DNA of 32,340 bases from Hypsibius dujardini (taxonomy: Eukaryota; Tardigrada; Eutardigrada; Parachela; Hypsibiidae). Shown piece after piece: positions 1-10,200 of this stretch. The DNA is taken from assembly GCA_001579985.1 (NCBI GenBank), contig LRSR01008514.1, positions 1 to 32,340 of the forward strand, in the 5' to 3' direction. Position numbers and translations under genes: made by a program. The notes beneath the pieces are model-generated. The model worked only from the letters and a program-made list of their open reading frames with translations, was not told where the DNA came from and ran no database searches. The number at the start of each line of letters is the position of its first letter. Position 1 is the first letter of the stretch.

Positions 1-878
1 CATCAGAGCATGTTAGCTCTTGAAGAGCAACAGGTGATTTTATTATTATATGAAACCATCTTAGTTGTGACTTTTTTGTTGAACAGCTTGTCAAAAAAGA
101 GTTTGAGGACTGATGATAAAAATAGTTTGATGGAATGTTCAGTAATTTGCCTCGAGCCCTTTTTGACGAAATTAAAAAATTTTCCATACTGTAAATATTG
201 AAATCCTGGAGAATCTATCATGATCTGCGTAGCATTTACAGTATCATAGTTCATGTATACAGGAAATGGTTATTATCTTTTTCTGATCTGAACGTTCCAC
301 TTTGTTTTGCTATGGCGTTTTTTGCACTGGACGATTCAGGGCGAGATGAGATCGCTCTTTCATCTCACTGCGAGTACATGCTGCCGTCTAGCGGCGCACA
401 ACACAAAACCGGTTTTTCTTACCCGTACTTACCGGCACAATCTACAGCGAACTCACACACGATAATTCATTAACCCTCCACTTTCATAAGCTTCCGGGCA
501 GTACAGTGACATTTGCAAAGCACGTTCCATCGTTCTCAATGCTTTTTCGAAGGGACTTTGCAACACATTTGCGCATCTGCTGTGTAGTACACAGACCACT
601 ATTTTGATCGGAGCATATGGAAGACTTTGAAACGACTCGCATCTTTCACCATTCACCATGCTGGAAGAAACTCTGCTGGATTTCATTCAACGAGGGGCAA
701 GGTTTTGTTTGCCTTAGAACGAACGCCTCATTGGAAACGAGTAACACGAAAATCGGCAACGTGGTCCGACGACGACACTGTCGCTGCACCGCGTTGATTT
801 CCAATTCCACCACGCGAAGCTCAACAGCCACTTCCGCGCACGACGCGTCTGCCTTAATTTCGAGTGGTTCAAGTATTT
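1..878. other. Upstream flank of FUT8, duplicated at 11524-12173
   Basis: I see no convincing gene body here apart from a scrap of a minus-strand terminal exon near 599-660. Bases 1-660 match 11524-12173 closely, so this stretch is one arm of a segmental duplication. The match stops abruptly near 660, where the second copy continues into an open exon and this copy does not. The FUT8 promoter should lie between about 660 and 878, but I recognise no TATA or initiator element. Confidence 0.6.
599..660 (-). pseudogene. Truncated 3' end of unrecognised gene X
   Basis: Read on the minus strand, this matches the last residues and TAG stop of the exon at 12100-12302, ending in FKVFHMLRSK. Upstream similarity is lost within about 15 codons, so only the tail of the terminal exon was carried in this copy. 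It marks a duplication breakpoint inside that gene. Confidence 0.45.
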
Positions 879-3850
879 ATGCTGCCCGATATACGTAACA
901 TGTACCTTTCCTTCGGACCCGCTTACAAACACATCACATCGCAACGATTTCTCCTTCTGATCACCCTGCTGGGGTGTTGTCTCATGTTTGCTGGCAGAGG
1001 AGTACAATGGTACAAGCAGCCTGCATCGATAGGGTTCCACCCGATGGAGCGGACCCCGGTACTGTCGAAATACTTCACTCATGCTCGGAACGTTTCGATG
1101 ATTCAAATTGTCTCCGCTCTGAGCATGGAGCAAAAGCTCCTCCGGTTTGAGCTGAACCGACTGCACGAGCTCATACGAAAACAACGGTGAGTTCTAATCA
1201 AACAGACAGTCAGACATACATACGGACAGACATACAGACAGATAGACAGTCAGACAGACATACGGACAGACAGACATACAGACAGATAGACAGACAGACA
1301 GACAGATAAGCAGGCAGACAAACAAATAGGCAGACAGACAGACAAACAGACAGACAAACAGGCAGACAGACAGAGCAGCAGGGATGAAGAGAAGCCACGA
1401 AGTAGTTTGGTATAAAGCGGCAAACAGGCAGACAACATGACAAATATAGTGTACAAAGAAATTTTGCCTGTAATTATGCAGCCGTGTCTTGCGGTTATTT
1501 GGGTTGGCCTTGACAAATCAGACCCTTCTTGGAACGAACTTCATTTTAGGAAGCGCTTGGAGATTTGGAGGGACCCCCAACGAGCAAGACCGCGAAGTCC
1601 GACTGAACACCAAGAGGCACAGGCCAAAAAAGTCGTTCCCACATTACGATCCGTGCAGAAACTGTTCGTGAACCTCCATGATATGGTCTCAGGCGCCATA
1701 GTCGAAAGTCAATCGGTGACGGAGTCCGCGTCTGTCTTGACTCCGTATGATTTCAAGCAGCGTCAGGAGGAAAGTGCAGTCATTAACAGGTATGGACAAT
1801 TGTTACGGATATGACAGATGGATGGATGAAGGATGGATTTGTCTCCAATTGAAATATTTGATAGGCTGTTAGCAGCGAAGATGACCGAAATCAGTGCAGT
1901 CCATAACAAGTGGCGCGAGGAAGCAGCTTATTCTGCTGAAGATGATTTTCAGACAAGGCTATATAAGTTGCAGGTGGGATTTCTCTTTTAATTTCTCGAT
2001 TGTCTGTCAGTCTATGTATCTGTTTGTCTGTTTGTTTTTATGTCTGTCTGTCTCTTTGTCTGTTTGTCAGTCAGTCAGTCAGTCAGTCCGTTCGTCTGTC
2101 CGTCTGTCTGTCTGTTCGTCCGAATACTCGAGTGCTGCATGCCTGTCTGATACCTTAATCACGCGTACTCCCGTTAGAACTACCTACACCTTCCGCTTCT
2201 TTTTTTGCAGAATCCGGAAAGCTGTTCCAGTGCAAAGAAACTTGTCTGCGACATGGACCGGGAAGGTTGCGGTCTCGGTTGCCAGCTCCACTACGGCGTC
2301 ACCTGCATTGCCGCGAGTTTCGCGTTGAATCGCACCACCATTCTCCGCCTCGGCAACTGGATCTACACCAAGGGTCTGACCAATCGATGGGAAGATTACT
2401 TCGTCCCACCGAGTCCAAAGTGCCAGTGGACACCCTACAGCGAACCGCTTACGGTGTGGCGCAACGCATCCCACAACGCCCTCAACACCGTCCTCTATCC
2501 GCTTGATGTCTTCAACGTGCAATACTTCAAACCCTTTCGGGTGGCAGAGTCATTTGCCGACCGTCTCCGACACTTTCACGGTCGGCCATGGATCTGGTGG
2601 ATCGGTCAGCTGCTGGTCAATCTGTTCCGTGTTCAGACGGACTTTGAAGACCTCTTTGCGAAGCGAGCAAAGGCCATCGGCTTCAAGTCGCCCATCGTCG
2701 GGGTCCATGTTAGAAGGTCTGACAAAACCGCCAGCGAGGCGAGGGCGTACGATTTGGAGGCATATATGGCGTTGGTCGAGGAATACTACGACCGGTTGGA
2801 GTTGACGCAAAAGGTGGATCAGAGACGGGTCTTTCTAGCCTCTGATGCTCCGTCAGTATATGTGGAGTTTCGTATGAAGTAAGCCTGACGCGGGGAAATG
2901 AAGGAGCTAGACACTTAACAGTGATGATGCATTTGACATACACTTGGAGATGGTCAATATTTTTCTCATTTCAGGTATCCGCAGTACGCACTGGTACATA
3001 ATCAAGCAGCGGCGAAATCGTCTGCTAGGAAGGAGACAAGAAGATCGGAGGACTCATTGAGAGGCATTATGGCTGATATGTACTTCCTTGCAAAGACGGA
3101 CCACCTTGTCTGCACGATGTCTTCTAATGTATGATGATGGTTTGCTATATTCCTTTTGTCTGTCCGTATGTTTGCCTGTGAACTTGCTTGCTAATTTTTG
3201 CATGCGCTTCTACGGATTTGTCAGTCAACCATTTCTGTCTGGCCGCCTGTCCATCACTTTGTTTATCCATCATCGCGCCTGTCTTAATTGTATTTGTCTG
3301 TCTGCCAATATGTCTGCCTATCTGTCGACCTGTGTGTCTGTCTATCTGCCTGTCTATCCACCCATCAGACTTGCTGTCATTCTTTTGGCCAAATTATCTC
3401 TCAGCATGTATGCCCATCGACCTGTTTATCTGCCCCGGGTATGTCTTGTCTTCTTGTCGGCCTGTCTCCCTGCCTGTCTGTCTGCCTCTCCTTCTGTTTG
3501 TCTGTCTCTTGGCCATACATTACGTTGGTCTCCAGGTGTGCCGGATTGTCTACGCAGTCCTACAAACCCGCTTTCCCGATGCCACGCGACGGTACGATTC
3601 CGTGGACATTGAGTACATCTACATGGGAAGTAACCCGCTGTACCACAAAGCCGTCCACCCCAACGAGGCCGGTGTCGATGGGATCAGCCTTGGCTTCAAT
3701 GTCGGTGATCGAATCCGTGTCAAAGATACCTACTGGAATGGCACGTCGTATGGTTTAATTGTCCAGCAAAACGGTTCCTGGGTGGAGGACAAGGGCCAGC
3801 GCGGCAGCTTTCCCGCCTACAAACTCCAAGAGGATCTCGAAGTATTTTGA
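879..3850 (+). CDS. FUT8: Alpha-1,6-fucosyltransferase (FUT8), intact, 6 exons
   Basis: FUT8 transfers fucose from GDP-fucose to the innermost GlcNAc of N-glycans in the Golgi. Exons: 879-1186, 1550-1789, 1865-1973, 2211-2878, 2975-3128 and 3536-3850, all with GT..AG borders and matching phases, giving about 597 residues (human about 575). A type II membrane anchor lies at residues 24-37 (FLLLITLLGCCLMF), followed by a helical stem. The catalytic domain starts at the exon 4 NPESCSSAKKLVC and carries the GDP-fucose motif HVRRSDK at residues 385-391, like human HVRRTDK. Exon 5 ends LVCTMSSN and joins VCRIVYA. The last 55 residues form the SH3 domain (VGDRIRVKDTYWNG, RGSFPAYK). ATG 879 is the first in frame; ATG 900 is an alternative. 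CAML remnants lie tail to tail just downstream. A broken copy lies at 19700-23115. Confidence 0.95.
1203..1372. repeat. (GACA)n run in FUT8 intron 1
   Basis: This is a degenerate tetranucleotide array of CAGA/GACA units within intron 1 (1187-1549). Its minus strand translates into artificial Cys-Leu-Ser-Val open frames. On the FUT8 sense strand it is purine-rich, the reverse orientation to the arrays in introns 3 and 5. Confidence 0.9.
1995..2150. repeat. (TGTC)n run in FUT8 intron 3
   Basis: Degenerate GTCT/TGTC units fill most of intron 3 (1974-2210) and end just before the polypyrimidine tract and TTTTTTGCAG acceptor of exon 4. The pyrimidine-rich strand is the FUT8 sense strand. Confidence 0.85.
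3155..3525. repeat. (TGTC)n run in FUT8 intron 5
   Basis: A long degenerate CTGT array occupies nearly all of intron 5 (3129-3535) and runs up to the acceptor of the last exon, so it may act as an extended pyrimidine tract. The related array at 22470-22785 in the second FUT8 copy is shorter. Confidence 0.85.
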
Positions 3851-3917
3851 AGAAATTAACTAAAACCGAAGCCCTCAGAGGAGGATCTGAATACGCTTTT
3901 ACAAAAGAGAATGCTCC

Positions 3918-4074
3918 CTAAGGTGATTCTGCGGTGGTGGCAGAGTGTGATTGGAACATTGTCTGGATGATAAAAATCAGTGAATATATGGGAAAATCCG
4001 CTGAACTCTGCATGCCGTGCATCACGATGCCGCGAAAGTATCGCGCTCGTGCGCCCTCGAAGCACAGAAATATC
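3918..4074 (-). pseudogene. CAML/GET2 last-exon fragment
   Basis: Minus-strand sequence closely matching the last exon of the intact CAML gene at 23189-23401, including RYFRGIVMHGMQSSADF and the final membrane segment IYSLIFIIQTMF. The stop has moved: the TAA of the intact copy is a Ser codon here, with a TAG two codons later. Similarity ends at about 4074, before the exon's 5' border, and the upstream CAML exons are absent, so this is a dead remnant. It lies tail to tail with FUT8, whose stop is at 3850. Confidence 0.7.
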
Positions 4075-4081
4075 GCACATC

Positions 4082-4375
4082 TTTTGTGCGTTGATTGCTG
4101 ATTGGTCGGACGATGCCGCCAAGCAATGATATTATTGTTCGAGTCGGGAATAAAACGTTCTCACGGATCGGAATAAATTTTTCTCGCCGAGAATAAAATG
4201 TTTTAACCGAGAACAAAATGTTCCACCAACGCACCAAAAAAATGTCCACCAAACATAAAATGTTCTTACCAGAAATATAATGTTCTTGCAGAGAACAAGA
4301 TGTTCGCGCTAAGAATAAAATGTTCTAACCGAGAATAAAATGTTCTCTTCATGAAGAAATGTTCTCAACCGAGAG
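4082..4375. repeat. AATAAAATGTTCT minisatellite-bearing repeat, copy 1
   Basis: A unique leader (TTTTGTGCGTTGATTGCTGA) is followed by about ten degenerate units around GAGAATAAAATGTTCT, each about 16-25 bp. The same leader and array recur at 24829-25105, so this is either a dispersed repeat or part of the segmental duplication. I see no coding potential. Confidence 0.8.
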
Positions 4376-4419
4376 TAGTGGCATTGGTTTTGGTATGGGC
4401 CACTTGATTTGAAAAGAAT

Positions 4420-4795
4420 TCGAGCATTTTAAACAGAAACGATAGACACTCTCGATGATGACTTCGGCAGCTAAGAAGGGCGGATAGGACATGAGGAGGA
4501 GACACCAAGCCGTTTGCCATCCGATGAGTTTCAGGGAAACGGTGCGAAATTCCACACGGTAAAGAGGTCGGAAAAGTTGGCGTTGAAATAATACATCAGC
4601 AGCATGAGGAAGTTGACGGTGACGATACTCCAGGAGAGGTAGAGCGAGCGGAAGGCACGCCGGACGAGGTATGATAAAGGTCGTGGCGAGGTGTCGAATA
4701 TACAGAGCAGACGAGAGAGGCCATTTGTGGGTAGCGATGGTAGAATATCATAAGGAAGAGGATTTTAGGGCCCATAATGGCGGTCCAGGGGATGT
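4420..4795 (-). pseudogene. Possible P5-type ATPase (ATP13A-like) C-terminal fragment
   Basis: Minus-strand frames in this stretch read as membrane-protein sequence but switch frame at least twice. Visible pieces are WYIPWTAIMGPKILFLMIFY, then FRSLYLSWSIVTVNFLMLLM followed by YYFNANFSDLF, then VEFRTVSLKLIG and AAEVIIESVY. The order 'R-x-x-Y, hydrophobic helix, D/E-L-F/Y, W/F-R, hydrophobic helix, A-E-x-x-I-E' resembles the last two membrane helices of ATP13A2/3 polyamine-type P5 ATPases as I remember them. That match is inference. No catalytic part is present and the frames are broken. It directly abuts the dead MFSD1 copy, where the second duplication copy has further MFSD1 sequence instead. 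Confidence 0.3.
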
Positions 4796-6120
4796 ACCAC
4801 CTGGAGGGGTTCGTTACTCTCCGCTCCAGCGTCCCGGCCAATCTCCCGCAGACCAATGGTGTGGTAGTAGCCCGCACCGGCGACACCGATTAGCCCGACC
4901 TCGCACAGCACCGTGCCCAGCCAGAGGGTGCTCCGCAGACCAATCACATCAGCCAGATTCGCAGTAAAGAGGAAATTCGTCACGTTGCCTAAATGGCCGG
5001 CCACGATAGAGATGGCAAACGCCAGGCCGAGTTCGCGGTCACGGAATCAAAAAGTTCTGTAGACGGGAGGTAATCACCTCGGCGGAGCAGTTTCCAACAC
5101 CAAAAATCAACCGTCCCAGCAGCATCAGGATTAAGGCAGTCTGCTCGTTTTCAAGGTGGGTGCTGTAGGAGAAGAGATCACTGCAAGGAAGCGGAAAAAA
5201 TAATCAATTCAAAATTTAAGCAGAAAGGCGTATTGCCAATTATTCAGTTAATCAATGATTCACTTGCATTGATTGTGCAAACGGCCAATGATTCAATCAA
5301 TCAATGACTCATTCGCATTGATCGTGCAACCGGTCAATGATTCAATCAATCAATGATTCATTTGCATTAATTATGAGCCGGCGAATGATTTAATCAATCA
5401 ATGATTCATTTACATTGATTGTGCAACCAGCCAACGAATAGATCATTCAATCAATTAAACGGCACAATAAATCAATCAATCGCAGCGCCCTGAACTCATC
5501 CTTTGCAAGTGCATCATGATTTGACATGGTTGCAAGCTGGTTTCGAGCAGGGACACTTACGAACCCAGGAAAAAAGAATCCTGAATCCGAAGAGCGTCCA
5601 CCTGCTGCCCAACTTGTCAGCCAAAATCCCGGAAAAGGAACGATGCAGGCTCCAAACCAGGCGTAAACAGCCTGCAGCAGATCGAACTCGCACGCAGTCA
5701 GATGCAGACACTTCTTCCGTCCACTTTGGCAGACCGTAGAAATGTAGATGAAGCGATCGTGCAGAACGCTGCAGCAAGAAATGCAAACAACGAAAACAAG
5801 GTCACTTTTACTTATTTAATTTATAAGTACCCGTTAAGTTACGATTGATTGATTGATTTGCCATGTCCTCGAATGATTGATTGCTTGATTAGACTGGGTC
5901 GCTTTGTTTAAGCGAGTTATGCGAAGTCTGCGCTTTATTTTACCACTTTCTTAGCATATATTGAAGGAACACACTTCGGGACATCGTAAAAGTAGTCGGT
6001 GCTGAAGCAAACAATGCTGGTAAAGACCAGAACCGGCCATCGCACTGACGATATCTTTCGAGTGGTGAGAATGTTCCCCTTCCTGATTTCGACGCTGTGC
6101 GAGTTGCTGTCCGCCTAGCA
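4796..6120 (-). pseudogene. MFSD1: MFSD1-like transporter pseudogene, copy 1
   Basis: MFSD1 is a lysosomal major-facilitator dipeptide transporter. Minus-strand pieces in order: a first helix (WPVLVFTSIVCF, then YFYDVP, near 6060-5942); ACEFDLLQAVYAWFGACIV then FSGILADKLGSRWTLFGF (about 5780-5570), matching the human KFMLLYAWYSWPN..GGFLIDRVFG region; and LILMLLGRLIFGVGN through VAGHLGNVTNFLF to LADVIGLRSTLWLG and GAGYYHTIGLRE (about 5180-4800). Frame is lost between FGACIV and SGILAD. A further single extra T, relative to copy 2 (a run of five T instead of four), comes after the RLQNF segment and leads to an early TGA. Everything after EPLQ is missing. Confidence 0.75.
5234..5440. repeat. About 61-bp tandem repeat, four units
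   Basis: Tandem units of the type 'AATCAATCAATGATTCATTT, then GCATTGATTGTGCAACCGG' lie inside the MFSD1 pseudogene intron. The matching place in copy 2 (13549-13600) has about one unit, so the array changed length after duplication. Confidence 0.8.
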
Positions 6121-6600
6121 GCTTGCGAAAACGACGAAAGGAGTGTTGGAGAATCGTACTGTCAGAGAAAACTCAAAATCCGCAGAAAAATTATTGACGA
6201 GTCATAAAATTAGAGCGAACTGCCCGGGCGGCTTTTCCGCCCGTCAAATTCACCGATGATTAGCTGACCACTACCTGGACAGGGGTCAATTCTTACGGTC
6301 ACAATGGAAAACGACCTCCTCGTGTTAACATTCTAATTTTCCGAATTCATTCGCGAAGTAAGCGACTTGCCAGAAACAACTTTTCCGATTCGGCGAACCC
6401 GAAGGTTACTGTACTTCATCGCAAGGGTTTTCGCTGTTTCACTGACTACCGCTGATGTTTTACCGGCCTTCCTTTTCACCCCGTCAACTAATGGGCAGCC
6501 GAGCAGAAGCAGTGGTCATTGCTGCCTCACCACTTGCCGGATGAATCAACACGCGGTGACCTCACTCTCGCCAGTCGATGGGCGGTGCTTATACGTAAAT
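5800..6600. other. Intergenic region between MFSD1 pseudogene and gene M
   Basis: Apart from the first MFSD1 helix near 5942-6060 I see no gene here. The stretch matches 13800-14550 of copy 2 closely but lacks about 107 bp present there (14212-14310); that segment is flanked by CAGAAAC direct repeats in copy 2, which fits a deletion in this copy. Confidence 0.5.
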
Positions 6601-6603
6601 GTA

Positions 6604-6862
6604 CTGTACGCTCCCGATCTCAAGGGTCGATTACGCTCCACCCCCGCTGAAGAACATCAAGCTCGAGCGGATCGTTCAATTCCGTTCACTCGTCTGTGAT
6701 TGGCCCGTTGGTTTTCGCATGACAAACTTTACTACCTTGCTTGATTGAAATCAAAATGTTTTAAGTCAATACAGTTTAAGTGAATCTGAATGAACAACCA
6801 AGCGAGCGACGGAACGTGTTTTCGGGGACCTAAAATCGGCCCTTGAGATCGGGAGCGTACAG
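6604..6862. mobile_element. 259-bp TA-flanked inverted-repeat element A
   Basis: The termini CTGTACGCTCCCGATCTCAA (6604 rightward) and its reverse complement (ending at 6862) extend for about 29 bp with one mismatch. Both ends are flanked by TA, as for Tc1/mariner-type non-autonomous elements. It has no coding capacity. Copy 2 carries the same insertion at about 14557-14797 with a decayed right end, so it predates the duplication. Confidence 0.8.
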
Positions 6863-6864
6863 TA

Positions 6865-7144
6865 CCGTAATCCCCCGATCTTAAGGGACACCTTTTTGCC
6901 CTACCAGTTAATTTAATCCACCCCGGACCTTATCTGTTCATCACCGTTTGATATTGTTCACCTACAATCAATCAATCAACTGATTCAATGTGTCCGTCAA
7001 GAAATTCCACTTAATCAATCAATCAATCGCTGTCAAGTTCCGCTTAAATTTCAACCAATCACGACACAGTGAATCCGATTGAACAGTTAACCGATGACTG
7101 GAGGGGGTGGGGCTTAACTGTCCCTTGAGATCGGGAGCGTACAG
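6865..7144. mobile_element. 280-bp TA-flanked inverted-repeat element B, abutting A
   Basis: The left end CCGTAATCCCCCGATCTTAA and right end (ending GGGAGCGTACAG at 7144) share the terminal pattern of element A. It shares the TA at 6863-6864 with A, so the two sit nose to tail. It is absent from copy 2. It ends only 82 bp before the ATG of gene M copy 1. Confidence 0.7.
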
Positions 7145-7226
7145 TAATTGCGCTTTTCATATCTGAACTTTCCAACGCCCGAAATTTAGTCTAGGGCTTT
7201 GTTTTGACTTTAGGATTTGATCGAAG

Positions 7227-10200
7227 ATGGCGCTTCCGGCGAAAAGGCCTACGAATCTTGCTGTTGACTTGTCGTCAGATTCGGGTGTCTCCGAATCGGA
7301 TTCCGGAACACCGCCATTTGACGGTAAGGGCTTCTTCCATTCAGGCAAATTTGATTTGGAATGGCACTTTTAATTCAGCAGTTGATTATTTTGCGGAGCA
7401 GCACCTGTCACTTCTACCGATTCGCCTCAGAATGATTCTGGGATCGCTACTACAACTGCACCGAAAGTGTAAGTAATTGCGTTTCTTGTGTAGATTGATC
7501 GATTGATTCAACGGAATTTGTGTCTGGTATGTGGTCGCTTGATTGATTGAGTCAGCGGAATTTTGTCACTCTAGTATGTGGTCGATTGATCGATCGACTT
7601 CCATTTTATTCAACGTTCAGATTTGAGTAATATGATAAAAGGACTATCTCGTTTAATAAAGGGCTGTAGATATTATTTACTGCTTACATCTCGGAACCGC
7701 AACAAGTACGTAATGAGTAATGTGACAGTCGAGGCAGATAGAAGCATTTACTTGGTTCATCATTAAGGCTAACGAATTCAGTTCCAATTTTTTGGTAATT
7801 TTTAAAAGGAAATAGGAAATTCGATTGACAGTATTGGTTTTGTTTTGTTCACAGTATGTTGATTCTACGAATGATTTATAATCCTTTGAATCAGATTATT
7901 TCCAGTATATTACAGTGCCATACTCATTTGTCAGTCATGAAAGTATATTAGTACGAGATCAAACTTTTAAATTGACGCACTGACAAAATCGCTTTTAATT
8001 TAATGCAGCGAGGGAAACAGGGGGCGCACATGTCGCAACTTGCGGAATTATTTACTTTGTTAAAGTCAAATTGCGCGCCATGTGATGTGCATGGTGTGTG
8101 CAAACGAGCAAGTGGCGCCCCTACAGCCTCGAATTCGACATTTCTTACAGCCAAAATTCTTTCTTTTTTCCAAGCACTCATATGTAGTCTACAACCCGAT
8201 TGCTACTTTTGGTTGGGTAACATCTTGTTACCAGGGTTTTTTGGATGTTTTCAAAGTTTCAAATGTCAACTATTGACAAATGGGGAAGCAGCAGTGAAAT
8301 TGAATAAAATAGAAAGTGCGTTAACTTAAAAGTTTTACCTCGTACTCGATTTTGTGAATCTCCAGATCTGATAAATATAATTAATGTACGTGTTTTACAG
8401 GCAGCCCGGATCACAGGATCATACGACGGGAATGGGGAACTTGACGAGCTCTTCCTTTGCCTTGCCGACTTGTACAGCATGGAAAGAAAACGAAGGCCAG
8501 AATCTTGAGGCCGAAATCGCTGTTGTAGAAAAGACGCTGGAGTTGGCTTTGGAACGGGAGCGACAACTAGATGATAACTACGTAAGTGACTAAAGTGAGC
8601 GTACGTACTGTACTGCCACGATTATAAGGGTGGGTTTTTTACACCGGGTGTGCACAACTGTGTGTGTGTGAGTGTGTGTGCTCACTCAGCACACAGGCGT
8701 GTGTGACGGAGGCGGGGCTTAACCCACCCTTAAAATCGTGGCAGTACAGTACTTCGCTGAGGTTACTTTGAGGGTCGTTGTTTGGGTTCTGGTGGGCCGT
8801 GTGGGACAACCACATATTTGATTTGTTTAGCGATTGATTGATTTATTGGCCAACAGAATAATGCACTGCGCTTTCCTTTCGCGGTGTGTACGTCATAGAC
8901 GATAAATAATAGCTTATAACATTTGAATTCAATCATTGAAAACGAAATCGTGAAGAAACTGCAGTATAATGCAGAGTAAAGCGCTCGGAAATAAAACCGA
9001 TAGCAAGATGTGCAGTAATATTACCTAAATCAATCAAAGCTTGATTGTCACGTTTTACCCCTACGGCCCACCAGAACCCAAACAACGACCCTCAAAGTAA
9101 CCTCAGCACAGCTGTACATACTGTGCATGGCGTAACATCAGGCTGCCCGAATCGTTTTAACTTTTACCATATAATGTACCAGCAAAAGAGCTTCGCGCCA
9201 AACCCTTCCAACTGTTTTTAATTTGACCTATTTGCTTCGTTTTCGTTTCTCAACGTTTCCTGTTATTTGCACCCTCAGATCCGGCTTGAAAAAAGACTAC
9301 AGCAGAGTCGAATGGAGGTCAGGCTCTTGAGGACTCAGCTAGGGGAAAGTCAGTTTCAAAGTAGAAAACGCCTACATCTCCACAGTATGTGGACACTTGG
9401 ACGAAGGATTATTGTATTGTAGTGGCACCGCCTCCTCTAAGTCCGGAGCAGGAGGAGAAAGGCAGATTGATTTGTGCTTCTATCGTCTACTACTGCAGGG
9501 AGAAAACGTACGAGCGGCTGGCCGTCACGTTGGTGTTGATCGGACCGGCGTACCTGGAGGTACTATTTATTCCCTTATTCATCGCTTTCACACTGAGACA
9601 TTTTTCAGTATTTCGGAAAATTCCGCTATTGCAGTACATCGTTGACACTGTTTTCCTTGATCGGTGGTGGTATAACGATGTGACGATTGACCAACTCAAA
9701 ACAGTCCAACTCACTGCCCTTCGGATTTTGAGCAGACATAAAGATGGCTGGAACTCAGCAGAGGTGAAGGAATTCTAATTACTTTCTCTGTCTCTCTCTC
9801 TGATCTGTTTGTCTGGATGTCTGCGTACCTGTCTGTTTATTTGTATCTGTATGCATATCTGTCTTTCTGTCTCCCGGCCTGTCTGTCTGTTTCTGTCTGT
9901 ATGATGTCTGTCTCTGAACCAGCTTGTGGCCTCTCTGCTTGTCTGCCTATTTGTCAATCTGTCTCCTTTCTGTTGTTCTTTATTTCTGTTTGTCTGTGCG
10001 ACTGTTTCGTCGTCTGTATTCATCCATTTCAATTAGCGCGTCTGTGGATCTTATGTCTACTTCTTGGTCTGTCGGTATGTTTATGTGTTTTTGACAATTT
10101 GTCTCTCCGCTGCGCTTTAAAGTGTTTTCCATTGTTATATTTAGCCCTCTTGTTTGTTTACAGCTAATCAATAACAACCGAGATGTGAAAACCGTGTTCG

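Noticed and set aside
1210-1516. Cys-Leu-Ser-Val repeat open frames
   Set aside because: They are translations of the (CTGT)n microsatellite. The same happens at 3188-3600, 9817-10167 and 27078-27712.
9397-9645. Alternative open frame over gene M exon 4 (MDEGLLYCSG..)
   Set aside because: It would fit the phase of the 9279-9348 segment, but the other frame carries the module repeated in later exons and conserved between copies.
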